The translations under genes and the position numbers were made by a program. A DNA stretch of 16,121 nucleotides, taken from NCBI GenBank assembly GCA_016840385.1, contig JAEOSL010000081.1:1-16121 (forward strand), written 5' to 3'. The notes beneath the pieces are model-generated. The model was not told the DNA's origin and did not search any database. It worked only from the letters and a program-made list of their open reading frames with translations. This document shows, piece by piece, positions 6,561-13,593 of this stretch (positions are counted from its first letter, which is position 1; each line of letters begins with the position of its first letter). The stretch comes from Candidatus Thorarchaeota archaeon (GTDB lineage Archaea > Asgardarchaeota > Thorarchaeia > Thorarchaeales > Thorarchaeaceae).

Positions 6561-7682
6561 TTAGCGACCGATGGATACGTTACAGAATGGACAGACCACT
6601 GCTTTTCCATCCTTCAGGTCTTCGACATTTGCGAGCGTCAATGGAGAACCACATAGTGGACAAAGCCAAGCACTCAACCGCTCCCGAAGATCATCAATGG
6701 CTGGAAGAATCATTGCTTGGTCTTCTCCTGTAACTTGAATTGTGCAACTTGCACCTTGCTGATTGACAGGGCCCGAAACTAATATCTTGACACCAATGCT
6801 TTTCCCAGTGTATTTTCCTTTAGCTAGGCCAGATATTGACGCATGAAATACACCATCCTGTTCATCACTGGTACTCTCCACTTCATAGAAATTAGCTTCT
6901 TCGATGATGCGCAATGACTTCTCAAACATCTCCTCAGCAGTCCATTCTTGGACCTTGACTACTATCTCTCCACACTCATGGTCTTTCAGTTTCATTGCAA
7001 ACTCTTCAGGAGTTATTTGGTCCGGTATCAAGAGATCACACACTGAACGAATAACAAATGGTTTTGTTGTCAACGTATGGGCTTTACCTCTTTCATCAAT
7101 ATAAGATACTCCTGCGATAATCTCTCCCTTAACACAATCTTGGGTTGGGAGAAAATCAAAAGATGGGCTTCTGAATCCTTCTGGTTCGATTTTTGGAAAG
7201 AACTCGTCTTCATCATCACTATCTAGATGAAGAGCTTCACTTGGAAATGAAATGAGGAATACTTTGACATCTGTTATGGTGAATTGTGTTTCATTGAGCA
7301 CTTTCACTTTGAAGCGCATTCTATTTCCAATAAACTCTCCACCTCTACGTGCTTGTACGGACCCCGATGTTCTAGATTGAGAAGTGGAATGTGATTTGGA
7401 GCTTCTTATCAAATATTCATCGGCTTCAGAGATTGCTCGCGATACACCCGAAATTGGTTTCTTTTGTACCCTCATTTCTTCGCTAGTGTAGAATTTCCTC
7501 TGCTGTTTCATCGAGGCCGTTCTTCCATACTCCTTTCGAACATATGCTGGGATCTCGTGATCTTCTTTCTGTTTCCCTCTTGATTTCTTGAAGACCTCAT
7601 TCAGAGAAAAACAAGTGAAAACAAGCACTATTGAAACTAAACCAACCGCAAAAATAATATCATTATAATTTTGCAACAACAA
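6561..7682 (-). CDS. Membrane-anchored protein with appendage-like region and C-terminal zinc ribbon
   Basis: 373 aa. One N-terminal membrane segment (about 9-26) is followed at once by a basic stretch, so the rest should be cytoplasmic. Residues 40-115 are polar and Ser/Arg-rich, probably disordered. About 118-218 reads as a beta-sandwich (RFKVKVLNETQFTITDVKVFL ... CVKGEIIAGVSYIDERGK ... KPFVI), and about 225-335 as an alpha/beta domain (EWTAEEMFEKSLRIIEE ... SISGLAKGKYTGKSIGVKILV ... ASCTIQVTGEDQAMILPAIDDL). This two-subdomain order resembles clathrin-adaptor and COPI appendage domains; that is an inference from pattern only. It ends in a zinc ribbon (C341/C344, C364/C367). A truncated paralog of the last 130 residues lies at 12523. 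The start is TTG with GGGAG 7 nt upstream; no ATG occurs before the membrane segment. Confidence 0.75.
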   Translation of the reverse strand: MLLQNYNDIIFAVGLVSIVLVFTCFSLNEVFKKSRGKQKEDHEIPAYVRKEYGRTASMKQQRKFYTSEEMRVQKKPISGVSRAISEADEYLIRSSKSHSTSQSRTSGSVQARRGGEFIGNRMRFKVKVLNETQFTITDVKVFLISFPSEALHLDSDDEDEFFPKIEPEGFRSPSFDFLPTQDCVKGEIIAGVSYIDERGKAHTLTTKPFVIRSVCDLLIPDQITPEEFAMKLKDHECGEIVVKVQEWTAEEMFEKSLRIIEEANFYEVESTSDEQDGVFHASISGLAKGKYTGKSIGVKILVSGPVNQQGASCTIQVTGEDQAMILPAIDDLRERLSAWLCPLCGSPLTLANVEDLKDGKAVVCPFCNVSIGR

Positions 7683-7689
7683 TTACTGA

Positions 7690-7694
7690 CTCCC
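7690..7694 (-). promoter_or_regulatory. Ribosome site that decides a TTG start
   Basis: GGGAG followed by 7 nt and TTG (7682-7680). A TATA-like AATATATTT at 7706-7698 lies just upstream, so close that this motif would be outside the message unless transcription starts closer than usual. The two signals are not fully compatible. Confidence 0.4.
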
Positions 7695-7794
7695 ACGAAA
7701 TATATTCTGAGTACCGAAACTTCAAATTGGTACTTTTATCTTAGATGAAATTCCGCGCGAACGTTGATATAGGTTTTCCCAGAAGACTAGATTA

Positions 7795-8709
7795 TCATAG
7801 AATAAATACAACTAGTAGAATTCCGACGATTGTGAGAATTGTTCCTAATCCAATTTCTCTATTCAGATCCTCATGCAGATAGACAGCAGATAGAGGAGCT
7901 GTGATAACTGGGGCTGAAGCTATTAGCACTGAAGTAACAGTTGCGCCTATGAATTTGATTGCATAGCTATACACAATGAGACTGATACCTATAGAGAAGA
8001 GACCTGTGACCAATGCAATTCCTGAAATTCGTCTAGATGGTAATTTTCTTCTTCCTCTCATTGAGAACATAAATATTGGAACGTATACAATCGATGCAAC
8101 AAGTACTCTATAGTAATTTGCTTCTGCTACACCAGCGGATACTAATCCATATTGAAATGTAACATCACTTGCAGACCAAACAATGATAGTTATGAAAGCC
8201 AAAAGGAGTCCTATGTTCCGGTCTCTGCTATTCCACCTTTGTTCAACCTCGATATCTTCTAAAAAGTCCGCTCTTGCAATCATTACCACGCCAATCACAA
8301 CGATGATGGCACCAATGACCCTCTGTGGAATTACAGGTTCTCCCAAGAATATTGCTGCCATCGTATAGACAACTAAGGGATAACTCATTACAATTGGGAA
8401 TGCTCTACCAACTCCGATTCTTTCTTGACTAAAGAAATACATTGTATCTCCAATTACAATTCCAAGAATCATCGAGACTGCAAGTGGAAACATTGACTCT
8501 ACGGGTATTGAGAAATTGACAGTACCCGTAGAACCGACAGCGAAAAAGTAAGAGAGTGGTAGACTCACCCAGATTCTCGTAACAACGATATCAATCACAC
8601 TAATCTCATTGTCAATCTTTTTGTAGATTACATTGGTGATACCAAAGACTACTGTGGCTGCAATCGCACACAAAATCCCAATGGCATACTGTTCTGGAGA
8701 TCCTTGCAT
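7795..8709 (-). CDS. EamA/DMT-family transporter
   Basis: 304 aa from the ATG at 8709. About ten membrane segments form two repeated halves, each starting with the EamA-type pattern (GILCAIAATVVFGITNVIYKK near the N-terminus, LLLAFITIIVWSASDVTFQYGL in the middle). The first half ends with GEPVIPQRVIGAIIVVIGVVMIA and the second with HEDLNREIGLGTILTIVGILLVV, the conserved ends of this family. It sits in the cytoplasmic membrane and should export or import a small metabolite; the substrate cannot be told. The frame is open to 8832, but those extra 41 residues are polar, overlap the DUF1847 gene by 71 nt and would add nothing typical of the family, so 8709 is preferred although no strong ribosome site precedes it. 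The gap to the upstream DUF1847 gene is 52 nt. Confidence 0.85.
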   Translation of the reverse strand: MQGSPEQYAIGILCAIAATVVFGITNVIYKKIDNEISVIDIVVTRIWVSLPLSYFFAVGSTGTVNFSIPVESMFPLAVSMILGIVIGDTMYFFSQERIGVGRAFPIVMSYPLVVYTMAAIFLGEPVIPQRVIGAIIVVIGVVMIARADFLEDIEVEQRWNSRDRNIGLLLAFITIIVWSASDVTFQYGLVSAGVAEANYYRVLVASIVYVPIFMFSMRGRRKLPSRRISGIALVTGLFSIGISLIVYSYAIKFIGATVTSVLIASAPVITAPLSAVYLHEDLNREIGLGTILTIVGILLVVFIL

Positions 8710-8761
8710 GATTGACGGATGTAAGGGTAGACTACCTAAAGGCTCTATCTCCCCATCCTGA

Positions 8762-9397
8762 TTATTCCTTGTACAGTTTCTTGTTGTAGTAAGATTGAGA
8801 TGTGTAGATGGCTCCAACTGGATTGTGTGCAAGTACTCTATCCTTTGCTACTAGGCAAGTCACTAGAGCATCAGAATGTTTGATGAAGAGTGAGTCATGA
8901 CCAACGCAAAGACCAACTATAACGTTGAAACCTGTTCCTTCTTCATTCATGATCATAGCTTGCCCTACAGGATTGCACATACTCTCGTACGTACCCGGTC
9001 GAATCTTCTCGTCATCTCTCAGACCAATTTCTTCCTTAGGTATGCTCCCACTTTTACAGCAGACTGAAGTTACATCGAATCCATTCTCTGTGTATATCTT
9101 GGCGAGTGTTGTAGCTTCTCGCTTGAGACCGATACAATATGCAATCCCAAGTTTGGTCACTCCCATCCGTTGTGCGAACTCCATAGTTTCCTGAACTCGA
9201 GTCCATTCACAATAGCCAGTTGCTTCCACTCGAGCTGATTCCTGTGATATCTTTCTTATCTCAGAATCCTTGTAGATCTCTCGTGCCTTTGCAAGAACTT
9301 CTTTACGTTCTACCATTGGACAGAATCCCTGAGTTGGAAGTTTCTCCAATTCTCCAGAGGAGCAAGCCCATCTGCTACAACTAGTACATTTTACCAT
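8762..9397 (-). CDS. DUF1847 family metal-binding protein
   Basis: 211 aa from the ATG at 9397. The N-terminus carries a Cys cluster (C4, C7, C12, C26: CTSCSRWAC ... GFCPM), followed by CEWTRVQETMEFAQRMGVTKLGIAYCIGL, CCKSGSIPKEEIG, CNPVGQAMIMNE and GLCVGHDSLFIKHSDALVTCLVAKDRVLAHNP. This chain of Cys motifs is the signature of DUF1847, predicted metal-binding proteins found in anaerobic archaea and bacteria; their reaction is not known. The start is supported by AGGTGA 4 nt upstream and a TATA-like box 34 nt before; an earlier ATG at 9430 lies almost on the TATA-like box and has no ribosome site. The many cysteines fit an oxygen-free lifestyle. Upstream is the LRR gene, downstream the EamA transporter; a shared role is unproven. 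Confidence 0.87.
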   Translation of the reverse strand: MVKCTSCSRWACSSGELEKLPTQGFCPMVERKEVLAKAREIYKDSEIRKISQESARVEATGYCEWTRVQETMEFAQRMGVTKLGIAYCIGLKREATTLAKIYTENGFDVTSVCCKSGSIPKEEIGLRDDEKIRPGTYESMCNPVGQAMIMNEEGTGFNVIVGLCVGHDSLFIKHSDALVTCLVAKDRVLAHNPVGAIYTSQSYYNKKLYKE

Positions 9398-9430
9398 GTG
9401 GTCACCTGATATCTGCAGATGTTTGTGCAA

Positions 9431-9439
9431 CTAATATTT
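9431..9439 (-). promoter_or_regulatory. TATA-like box for the DUF1847 gene
   Basis: AAATATTAG on the minus strand. A start site near 9410 gives a short leader containing AGGTGA (9407-9402) before the ATG at 9397. This gives the gene its own promoter separate from the LRR gene. Confidence 0.5.
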
Positions 9440-9456
9440 CTTGACTTACGAACTAA

Positions 9457-10473
9457 TCATATCCACTCGACTTTGTGTGAGTCAATAACGTGCTTCACCC
9501 ATTTATGACCAAATTCAGGATCAACCGCAAAGTGCCCCCTATGGTCTTCGATTACTGTGTCAGGACGGCCAATGATTTCAATTGCTTCTTGTTCTTTGCT
9601 CTCAGCAATTTGAATTACTACATCCTCGTCAACCACAAAGACTGGTTCTCCCAGTGCCTTCTCTGTAAGCATTGGTATTTCAAGAATTGGAGTTATGTCT
9701 AATCGAGCTATCTTGTTACTTGATAGATCGATTTTACCTATTCTCTTTAGCGATGATATTACATTGAAATCGAATGAAGTCAGATTGCAGTTGACTAGAG
9801 CTAGGCTGTCAAGTGAAATGAAACCCTCTAAGAATGAAAAGTCAATCTCTAGTTTAAGCTCGTCACTAAAGCATCCTGAAATTTCAAAGACTTTCAATGG
9901 GACTTGTTTTGGAAGCTTGACCTTGTATGGCTCTGTTGGATTCTCCGGTCCTATATCTCCCATGTAGATGCTCTCAATCTTTTCACATCCAGAGAGTGCG
10001 GTTAGGTCCATCTCTGGAACATCAAGTGAATAGAGCCCTATCGACCCAAAATTAGGAATGGTTTTGAATACTTCAAGCCCCTTCAGAATTTTCACTGGAC
10101 CTGCAATTGTTACAGCATGAAGGCTAGGATGATTTGCGAGAGGAGAAAGGTCAATCTCTTCAATACTCTCGCTATTTACATTGATTTCAAAACCACTGAG
10201 TAGGTCGAGTTCTTGTATCCCTTCAAGTCTGATTTGCGTTAGAGTGTCGCCTTCCATAATTTTCAACATTAGTAGGTCTTTCAACTCTTTTAGAATTGAA
10301 AGTTCGAATGACGTGTCGTCGAAAATTTCAATCGTCAATATTTGAACGTGCGGGGCTGCTGCAACAATATCTTCTACGACTTTATTGGTAAGTGAACCTG
10401 ACCATGTGAATCGCGACAGACCTTTGATGGATTCTCGCCTTTCTTTTCGTTCAGGAGTTAAGGTGTCATTCAA
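9457..10473 (-). CDS. Leucine-rich-repeat protein
   Basis: 338 aa, soluble, no signal peptide. From about 44 to 250 the protein shows irregular leucine-rich repeats, for example LDSLALVNCNLTSFDF and IGKIDLSSNKIARLDI, the latter a near-perfect LxLSxNxIxxL unit. The repeat region is capped by a C-terminal tail that ends in HFAVDPEFGHKWVKHVIDSHKVEWI, rich in His and Trp and without repeats. LRR proteins normally bind other proteins; the partner is unknown. The start is the TTG at 10473: an in-frame TGA (10482-10480) lies just upstream and GGAGATGAT (10487-10479) precedes it. A TATA-like ACATATTAG near 10522 would give a leader of about 24 nt. It is divergent from the gene at 10658. Confidence 0.75.
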   Translation of the reverse strand: MNDTLTPERKERRESIKGLSRFTWSGSLTNKVVEDIVAAAPHVQILTIEIFDDTSFELSILKELKDLLMLKIMEGDTLTQIRLEGIQELDLLSGFEINVNSESIEEIDLSPLANHPSLHAVTIAGPVKILKGLEVFKTIPNFGSIGLYSLDVPEMDLTALSGCEKIESIYMGDIGPENPTEPYKVKLPKQVPLKVFEISGCFSDELKLEIDFSFLEGFISLDSLALVNCNLTSFDFNVISSLKRIGKIDLSSNKIARLDITPILEIPMLTEKALGEPVFVVDEDVVIQIAESKEQEAIEIIGRPDTVIEDHRGHFAVDPEFGHKWVKHVIDSHKVEWI

Positions 10474-10517
10474 TTGATATCATCTCCAGAGCCGATTGTC
10501 TGTACCCTCTTTTCTGT

Positions 10518-10526
10518 CTAATATGT
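10518..10526 (-). promoter_or_regulatory. TATA-like box for the LRR gene
   Basis: ACATATTAG on the minus strand, about 50 nt before the TTG start at 10473. The expected start site near 10497 leaves the GGAGATGAT ribosome site in the leader. The rest of the 184-nt divergent gap shows nothing certain for the plus-strand gene. Confidence 0.4.
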
Positions 10527-10657
10527 GTGTGGACTAGTTATCTGATGTACTACTATTTCTTATTAGAAACTCATCGAATTTTCTTTATCCTCCTTTGTAG
10601 TCAAAATTCATGATAGAAAGCGTTAACACCTTGATAGAAGGATGAAAATTATCTGAT

Positions 10658-11641
10658 ATGGAGTGGAATCGCAAAGTTATGACGAATATTCCCAATGAGA
10701 GCGCTCTCAGACTAGTAGAAATACAATTTTCTGTATTACCCGAAGCTGAGTGGTTGATGGGAATCACTGATTTGAGTTATTTCCCCGAAATTGGGTTTTC
10801 TCTGCCCATCCCGTTTGACGTTCGTGATTTCGAAAGTGATGATGGAGAAGACACTTTGCTGTATGCCTTGGCAGATTCCTCCTATAGCAATAATTTGTTC
10901 GCTTTCTTACCTGGACTTTTCTACTGTTCATTGCAGAACACAACAGTTGATGCAATCATTGTTGAGGTGACTGAGAAAAACCTCCTTGGAATGAACCTCG
11001 GAAGCTTTCGACCAGAGGGCGTTCGAACATTCGATATAAGACGTGGCTTAGCTGTTGATGAGCGTGGAAAAATACATTCCGTTGAGATGAGCTCTGATAC
11101 AATAGGAAAGTTTGCCACTGGGCTTTCAACCAAGATAGCTGAATCATTACATCCATTCTTGGATACATCCGGGACTCTCTCATTAAGCAATTTTACTTAT
11201 GTACGAGAAATCGAGATTGCAGGAAGTCTTGCTAAGATGCTACCTCTCCAAGGATTGAAGCGGGCATACATCTCTGGTGCAATCTTGACAGGTCAGATGT
11301 TGATGCTTTTATCTGATATTGAATCCCATGGCTTTCAGCCACGAAAACGAGTCTATGTAAAAAATTCAAAGTATCCTGATGGTAGAGTAATTAATGTCAG
11401 ATATCGTAGTATTGACGAGAATCATGATTCTAGAATTCTATCCGGGATTGACTGCCCTCAAGAGATTGACCTGGGACTCCAGTTGATGCGGCTTTCCTTT
11501 GCAAGAATGATCGGGGATGGAAAAGAAGTGGATATAGAAGAAGCGATTCTTGATATCATGAAGATCTTTCATGATAAGCTAGGTGTTTATCCTACCAAGG
11601 ACCAAGTTATGGATATTATCTTCTCGGAGGAATATCATTGA
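10658..11641 (+). CDS. Unknown protein, first gene of a coupled pair
   Basis: 327 aa, acidic overall, no signal peptide and no membrane segment. I do not recognise a family. The N-terminal third is aromatic and acidic (DLSYFPEIGFSLPIPFDVRDFESDDGED), the middle is beta-rich (VDAIIVEVTEKNLLGMNLG), and from about 200 it becomes helical (QGLKRAYISGAILTGQMLMLLSDIESHG). The last 50 residues form helices ending in DKLGVYPTKDQVMDIIFSEEYH. Start: ATG at 10658; Met8 at 10679 has GGAGTGG 11-12 nt upstream and is an alternative. The stop overlaps the TTG start of the next gene by 4 nt, so the two proteins are probably made together and may form a complex. Confidence 0.65.
   Translation: MEWNRKVMTNIPNESALRLVEIQFSVLPEAEWLMGITDLSYFPEIGFSLPIPFDVRDFESDDGEDTLLYALADSSYSNNLFAFLPGLFYCSLQNTTVDAIIVEVTEKNLLGMNLGSFRPEGVRTFDIRRGLAVDERGKIHSVEMSSDTIGKFATGLSTKIAESLHPFLDTSGTLSLSNFTYVREIEIAGSLAKMLPLQGLKRAYISGAILTGQMLMLLSDIESHGFQPRKRVYVKNSKYPDGRVINVRYRSIDENHDSRILSGIDCPQEIDLGLQLMRLSFARMIGDGKEVDIEEAILDIMKIFHDKLGVYPTKDQVMDIIFSEEYH
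11626..11630 (+). promoter_or_regulatory. Ribosome site inside the upstream gene setting a TTG start
   Basis: GGAGG followed by 7 nt and TTG at 11638. The TTG shares bases with the TGA stop of the upstream gene (TTGA). Good spacing makes TTG the start with little doubt. Confidence 0.75.
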
Positions 11642-12048
11642 CATCAAAATTCGAGAAGCAATACCAGAAAAGTCTTGCTCACATAGAGCGAGAACTCAAA
11701 GGAAAGCAATTTCGAAACATGGTCTATTACGAGCTTTCTTCAATTCTGAAACCTGTTTTTGAAGCAGTAGTTGGAATAATACACGAGAATCAAACTGCAC
11801 TAGGGGATGACGCAGATGAATTTGCAGACGCTCTATGCTTTGAAACTGGTTTCAAGATACTTGAATATGCAGACCTGGCATCTGCTTTAATGGATCTATT
11901 ATTGGTTTCGAAATATATCGCTGGTGAAGCTGCGGTAGCATATAGTATGTCTGGAGTGGTCGATGTATTGGATAAAGAGCATCAAATCACAAGAATTGCG
12001 GCTGCATTCTTGGGTGGACTTGTCTATTTGTTATTGTCTTCTCAATAG
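11638..12048 (+). CDS. Small helical protein with hydrophobic C-terminal tail
   Basis: 136 aa, predicted mostly helical. It begins with a charged helix (KFEKQYQKSLAHIERELKGKQ), continues with helices around SSILKPVFEAVVGIIHE and EYADLASALMDLLLVSKYIAGEAAVAYSM, and ends with a hydrophobic segment (about 119-135, ITRIAAAFLGGLVYLLLSS) right at the C-terminus. That layout could be a tail anchor, although the segment is short. No family is recognised. It starts at a TTG that overlaps the stop of the upstream gene and has GGAGG 7 nt before, so the pair is translationally coupled. A role as membrane partner of the upstream protein is a reasonable inference. Confidence 0.65.
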   Translation: MTSKFEKQYQKSLAHIERELKGKQFRNMVYYELSSILKPVFEAVVGIIHENQTALGDDADEFADALCFETGFKILEYADLASALMDLLLVSKYIAGEAAVAYSMSGVVDVLDKEHQITRIAAAFLGGLVYLLLSSQ

Positions 12049-12156
12049 TCCGCGAGAGCACTCCCCAAGAAACATTCTCCTCGAACATTTCATTCAGGAG
12101 TCAAGGGATGCTTAGAATAAGATACATCTCAAAATCTTTGATGGACAATTGATTCA

Positions 12157-12179
12157 GAATTCCAACAAACCTGGAATTC
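12157..12179. terminator. Perfect hairpin between convergent genes
   Basis: GAATTCCA (12157-12164) and TGGAATTC (12172-12179) form a perfect 8-bp stem with a 7-nt loop. It lies 9 nt beyond the end of the minus-strand zinc-ribbon gene and about 110 nt after the plus-strand gene. No T-run follows on either strand, so a terminator role is only likely. Nothing else is seen in 12049-12187. Confidence 0.4.
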
Positions 12180-12187
12180 AATTGAAG

Positions 12188-12496
12188 CTATAGATTAGCT
12201 CCGCAGTTCACACATTGTCTGCTCTTTGCATTGTTGATTGCTCCACAAGAAGAGCAACTAACTGTGGCAATTTTCTCACGATCTTTCGTGATACGTGGTG
12301 ACTCACTCCAATCGGCATCAGTTATCATACGCCCTTGTTGTTGAAATACACCTGAGTAGTCTTTTTGTTTCTTGATGCCTGAGATTTCTCTCTTTACGAG
12401 TCTTGTAGCAACTGGCTTTCCACAAGTAGGACAATTCTTCGCAGTTCCGGAGATTTTTCCTCCGCACCAATTGCATTTTGAGCCATCTTCTACCAT
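12188..12496 (-). CDS. Double zinc-ribbon protein with a DUF6519-like motif
   Basis: 102 aa from the ATG at 12496. Two zinc ribbons flank the protein: C8/C11...C22/C25 and C81/C84...C95/C98. Between them is DYSGVFQQQGRMITDADWSE (46-65). This closely resembles the conserved opening motif of DUF6519 proteins (YSGV-x3-QQGRV-x2-DADWNE), which occur with phage-tail-like and contractile injection systems. The rest of DUF6519 is absent, so only this short motif is shared. The start is chosen for GGGAG 9-10 nt upstream; the longer frame to 12556 would overlap the neighbour by 34 nt and add residues unlike a zinc ribbon. The gap to the upstream paralog fragment is 26 nt, so the two are likely one transcript. 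Role unknown; small zinc ribbons often bind proteins or nucleic acid. Confidence 0.65.
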   Translation of the reverse strand: MVEDGSKCNWCGGKISGTAKNCPTCGKPVATRLVKREISGIKKQKDYSGVFQQQGRMITDADWSESPRITKDREKIATVSCSSCGAINNAKSRQCVNCGANL

Positions 12497-12522
12497 ATCT
12501 CTGCTCTCCCACGGGATGCAAA

Positions 12523-12891
12523 CTATCTTCCTATTGATACTGAACAGAATGGACATTCAATAACTTTTCCATCTCTCAGTGCTGCAACATTTTCAAGTGT
12601 AAGAGGACTAGAACACATTGGACACAACCACGCACTCAGTCTTTCCTTAAGATCATCGATTGCAGGGAGTATCATTGCATCATCTTCTCCCGAAACTTTG
12701 ATTGTGCATGAAGCTCCCTTCTGAGAAGAAGGTCCTGTGATGCTTATCTGAACCCCCACACTTTTACCAGTGTATTTTCCTCTTGCTAGTCCAGCGATAT
12801 TACCAAATGCAAATCCTTCTTTCAAATCTAAACTGCTACTGATCTCAAAGAAGTTTGATTCATCAACGATTCTCAGCGCCTTGTCGAACAT
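12523..12891 (-). CDS. Truncated paralog of the appendage-like zinc-ribbon protein
   Basis: 122 aa from the only ATG. It aligns without gaps with the last 122 residues of the 373-aa protein at 6561-7682, roughly two thirds identical, with near identity in GKYTGKS, GASCTI, AMILPAIDDL and ERLSAWLCP, and the same C-terminal zinc ribbon (two CxxC pairs). Homology continues upstream of the ATG (VDEWTPEE) as far as a TAG at 12933-12931. The membrane segment, the Ser-rich linker and the beta-sandwich of the full-length paralog are missing. It is therefore either a short functional gene or the remnant of a longer one cut at about 12930. GAGG lies just 2 nt before the ATG but is only the codons for Glu-Glu. 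Intact reading frame and conserved residues argue for recent origin or continued selection. Confidence 0.6.
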   Translation of the reverse strand: MFDKALRIVDESNFFEISSSLDLKEGFAFGNIAGLARGKYTGKSVGVQISITGPSSQKGASCTIKVSGEDDAMILPAIDDLKERLSAWLCPMCSSPLTLENVAALRDGKVIECPFCSVSIGR

Positions 12892-12915
12892 TTCCTCAGG
12901 TGTCCACTCATCAAC

Positions 12916-13005
12916 GAATTGAATCGCAAACTATCTGAGTTAACAGATGCAACAAAGGTAGCGATTACTCTGAATGAGGCCCGAAGAAGTGCCTACGACT
13001 TGTAG
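12916..13005 (+). pseudogene. Possible 3' relic of an unidentified gene
   Basis: On the plus strand, just behind the truncation point of the paralog on the other strand, a frame reads ELNRKLSELTDATKVAITL and ends LNEARRSAYDL before a TAG at 13003-13005. It looks like the helical C-terminus of a protein but has no start of its own. I do not recognise the family, and chance cannot be excluded for a stretch this short. Confidence 0.22.
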
Positions 13006-13101
13006 ACATCACGACTGATTTTTGGTTCACTTCTGTTCAGGAATCTATTATTTTACTATTTTTATTTATTTCAGTATATACGAAAAGTATTAAAATAATA
13101 G

Positions 13102-13110
13102 AAATATATA
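13102..13110 (+). promoter_or_regulatory. Strong TATA-like box for a leaderless gene
   Basis: AAATATATA inside a very AT-rich stretch (13045-13112). A start site about 25 nt downstream falls near 13131, almost on the ATG at 13133, so the message is probably leaderless. Confidence 0.6.
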
Positions 13111-13132
13111 CAATTCTCAGTCGGTGTGCATC

Positions 13133-13369
13133 ATGGGACTACAATTTCCAACAAATTCTGAAATCTATGATGAAGAAACCAATACTATGAGACAAACCAC
13201 CGACGACATACCGCATTTCATGAAAGAATATATGGATCGTTTTGGCGATGCTTCTTTCACTATATGCACGGATTGCGTAAAGGACCAATCCCCTAAAGTA
13301 TTGGAAAACAAAGACGCCGCGCTCAAAGAGAGGGATGTCAGCAAATCTAATTTTCCCCCTACCCACTAA
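13133..13369 (+). CDS. Small acidic protein of unknown function
   Basis: 78 aa from the ATG at 13133 (a GTG at 13124 would add three residues). The protein is hydrophilic and without membrane segment. It contains a single CTDC pair, no second Cys pair, and a charged tail. The N-terminal half (MRQTTDDIPHFMKEYMDRFGDASFTI) could be a short helix followed by a strand. No family recognised. Support for it being real is the well-placed TATA-like box, which puts the start site at or within two nucleotides of the ATG. It is transcribed on its own, away from the minus-strand genes on both sides. Confidence 0.5.
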   Translation: MGLQFPTNSEIYDEETNTMRQTTDDIPHFMKEYMDRFGDASFTICTDCVKDQSPKVLENKDAALKERDVSKSNFPPTH

Positions 13370-13593
13370 CACTCCTCCTCCTCCCGTGTGATATCCCTCT
13401 CTTACTTCCATAATTCAAAAGTGAATGATCTTTGGAGTACGCATTACAGATACTCCATTTGACGAACAATATTTTGAATTCTTTGAGGGAATATGATTAT
13501 GATAGATGCCATTACTTGGTAGATTACTATCTCAAAGAAGATGTAATCCCAAAGAGAGAGGATTAAAACCCTCTTCTCTTTGTTCTATTAATT
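13370..13593. other. Non-coding stretch with two inverted repeats
   Basis: No convincing frame is seen. TGGAGT (13434-13439) and ACTCCA (13453-13458) form a 6-bp inverted repeat with a 13-nt loop. A longer imperfect repeat at 13551-13581 (AAAGAGAGAGG against CCTCTTCTCTTT, one bulged base) starts 12-13 nt after the stop of the AOR relic in the minus direction. That is the same place the hairpin terminator has behind the intact AOR gene, so it may be the relic's old terminator. Confidence 0.35.

Noticed and set aside
8710..8832. Longer EamA transporter beginning at 8832
   Set aside because: The added 41 residues are polar, overlap the end of the DUF1847 gene by 71 nt and are not typical of the family.
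9398..9430. Earlier DUF1847 start at 9430
   Set aside because: It lies almost on the TATA-like box with no ribosome site, while AGGTGA precedes the ATG at 9397.
12497..12556. Longer start of the double zinc-ribbon protein
   Set aside because: It would overlap the upstream frame, and GGGAG points to the ATG at 12496.
13139..13411. Minus-strand frame opposite the small leaderless gene
   Set aside because: No promoter or ribosome site, and the plus-strand frame has a well-placed TATA-like box.
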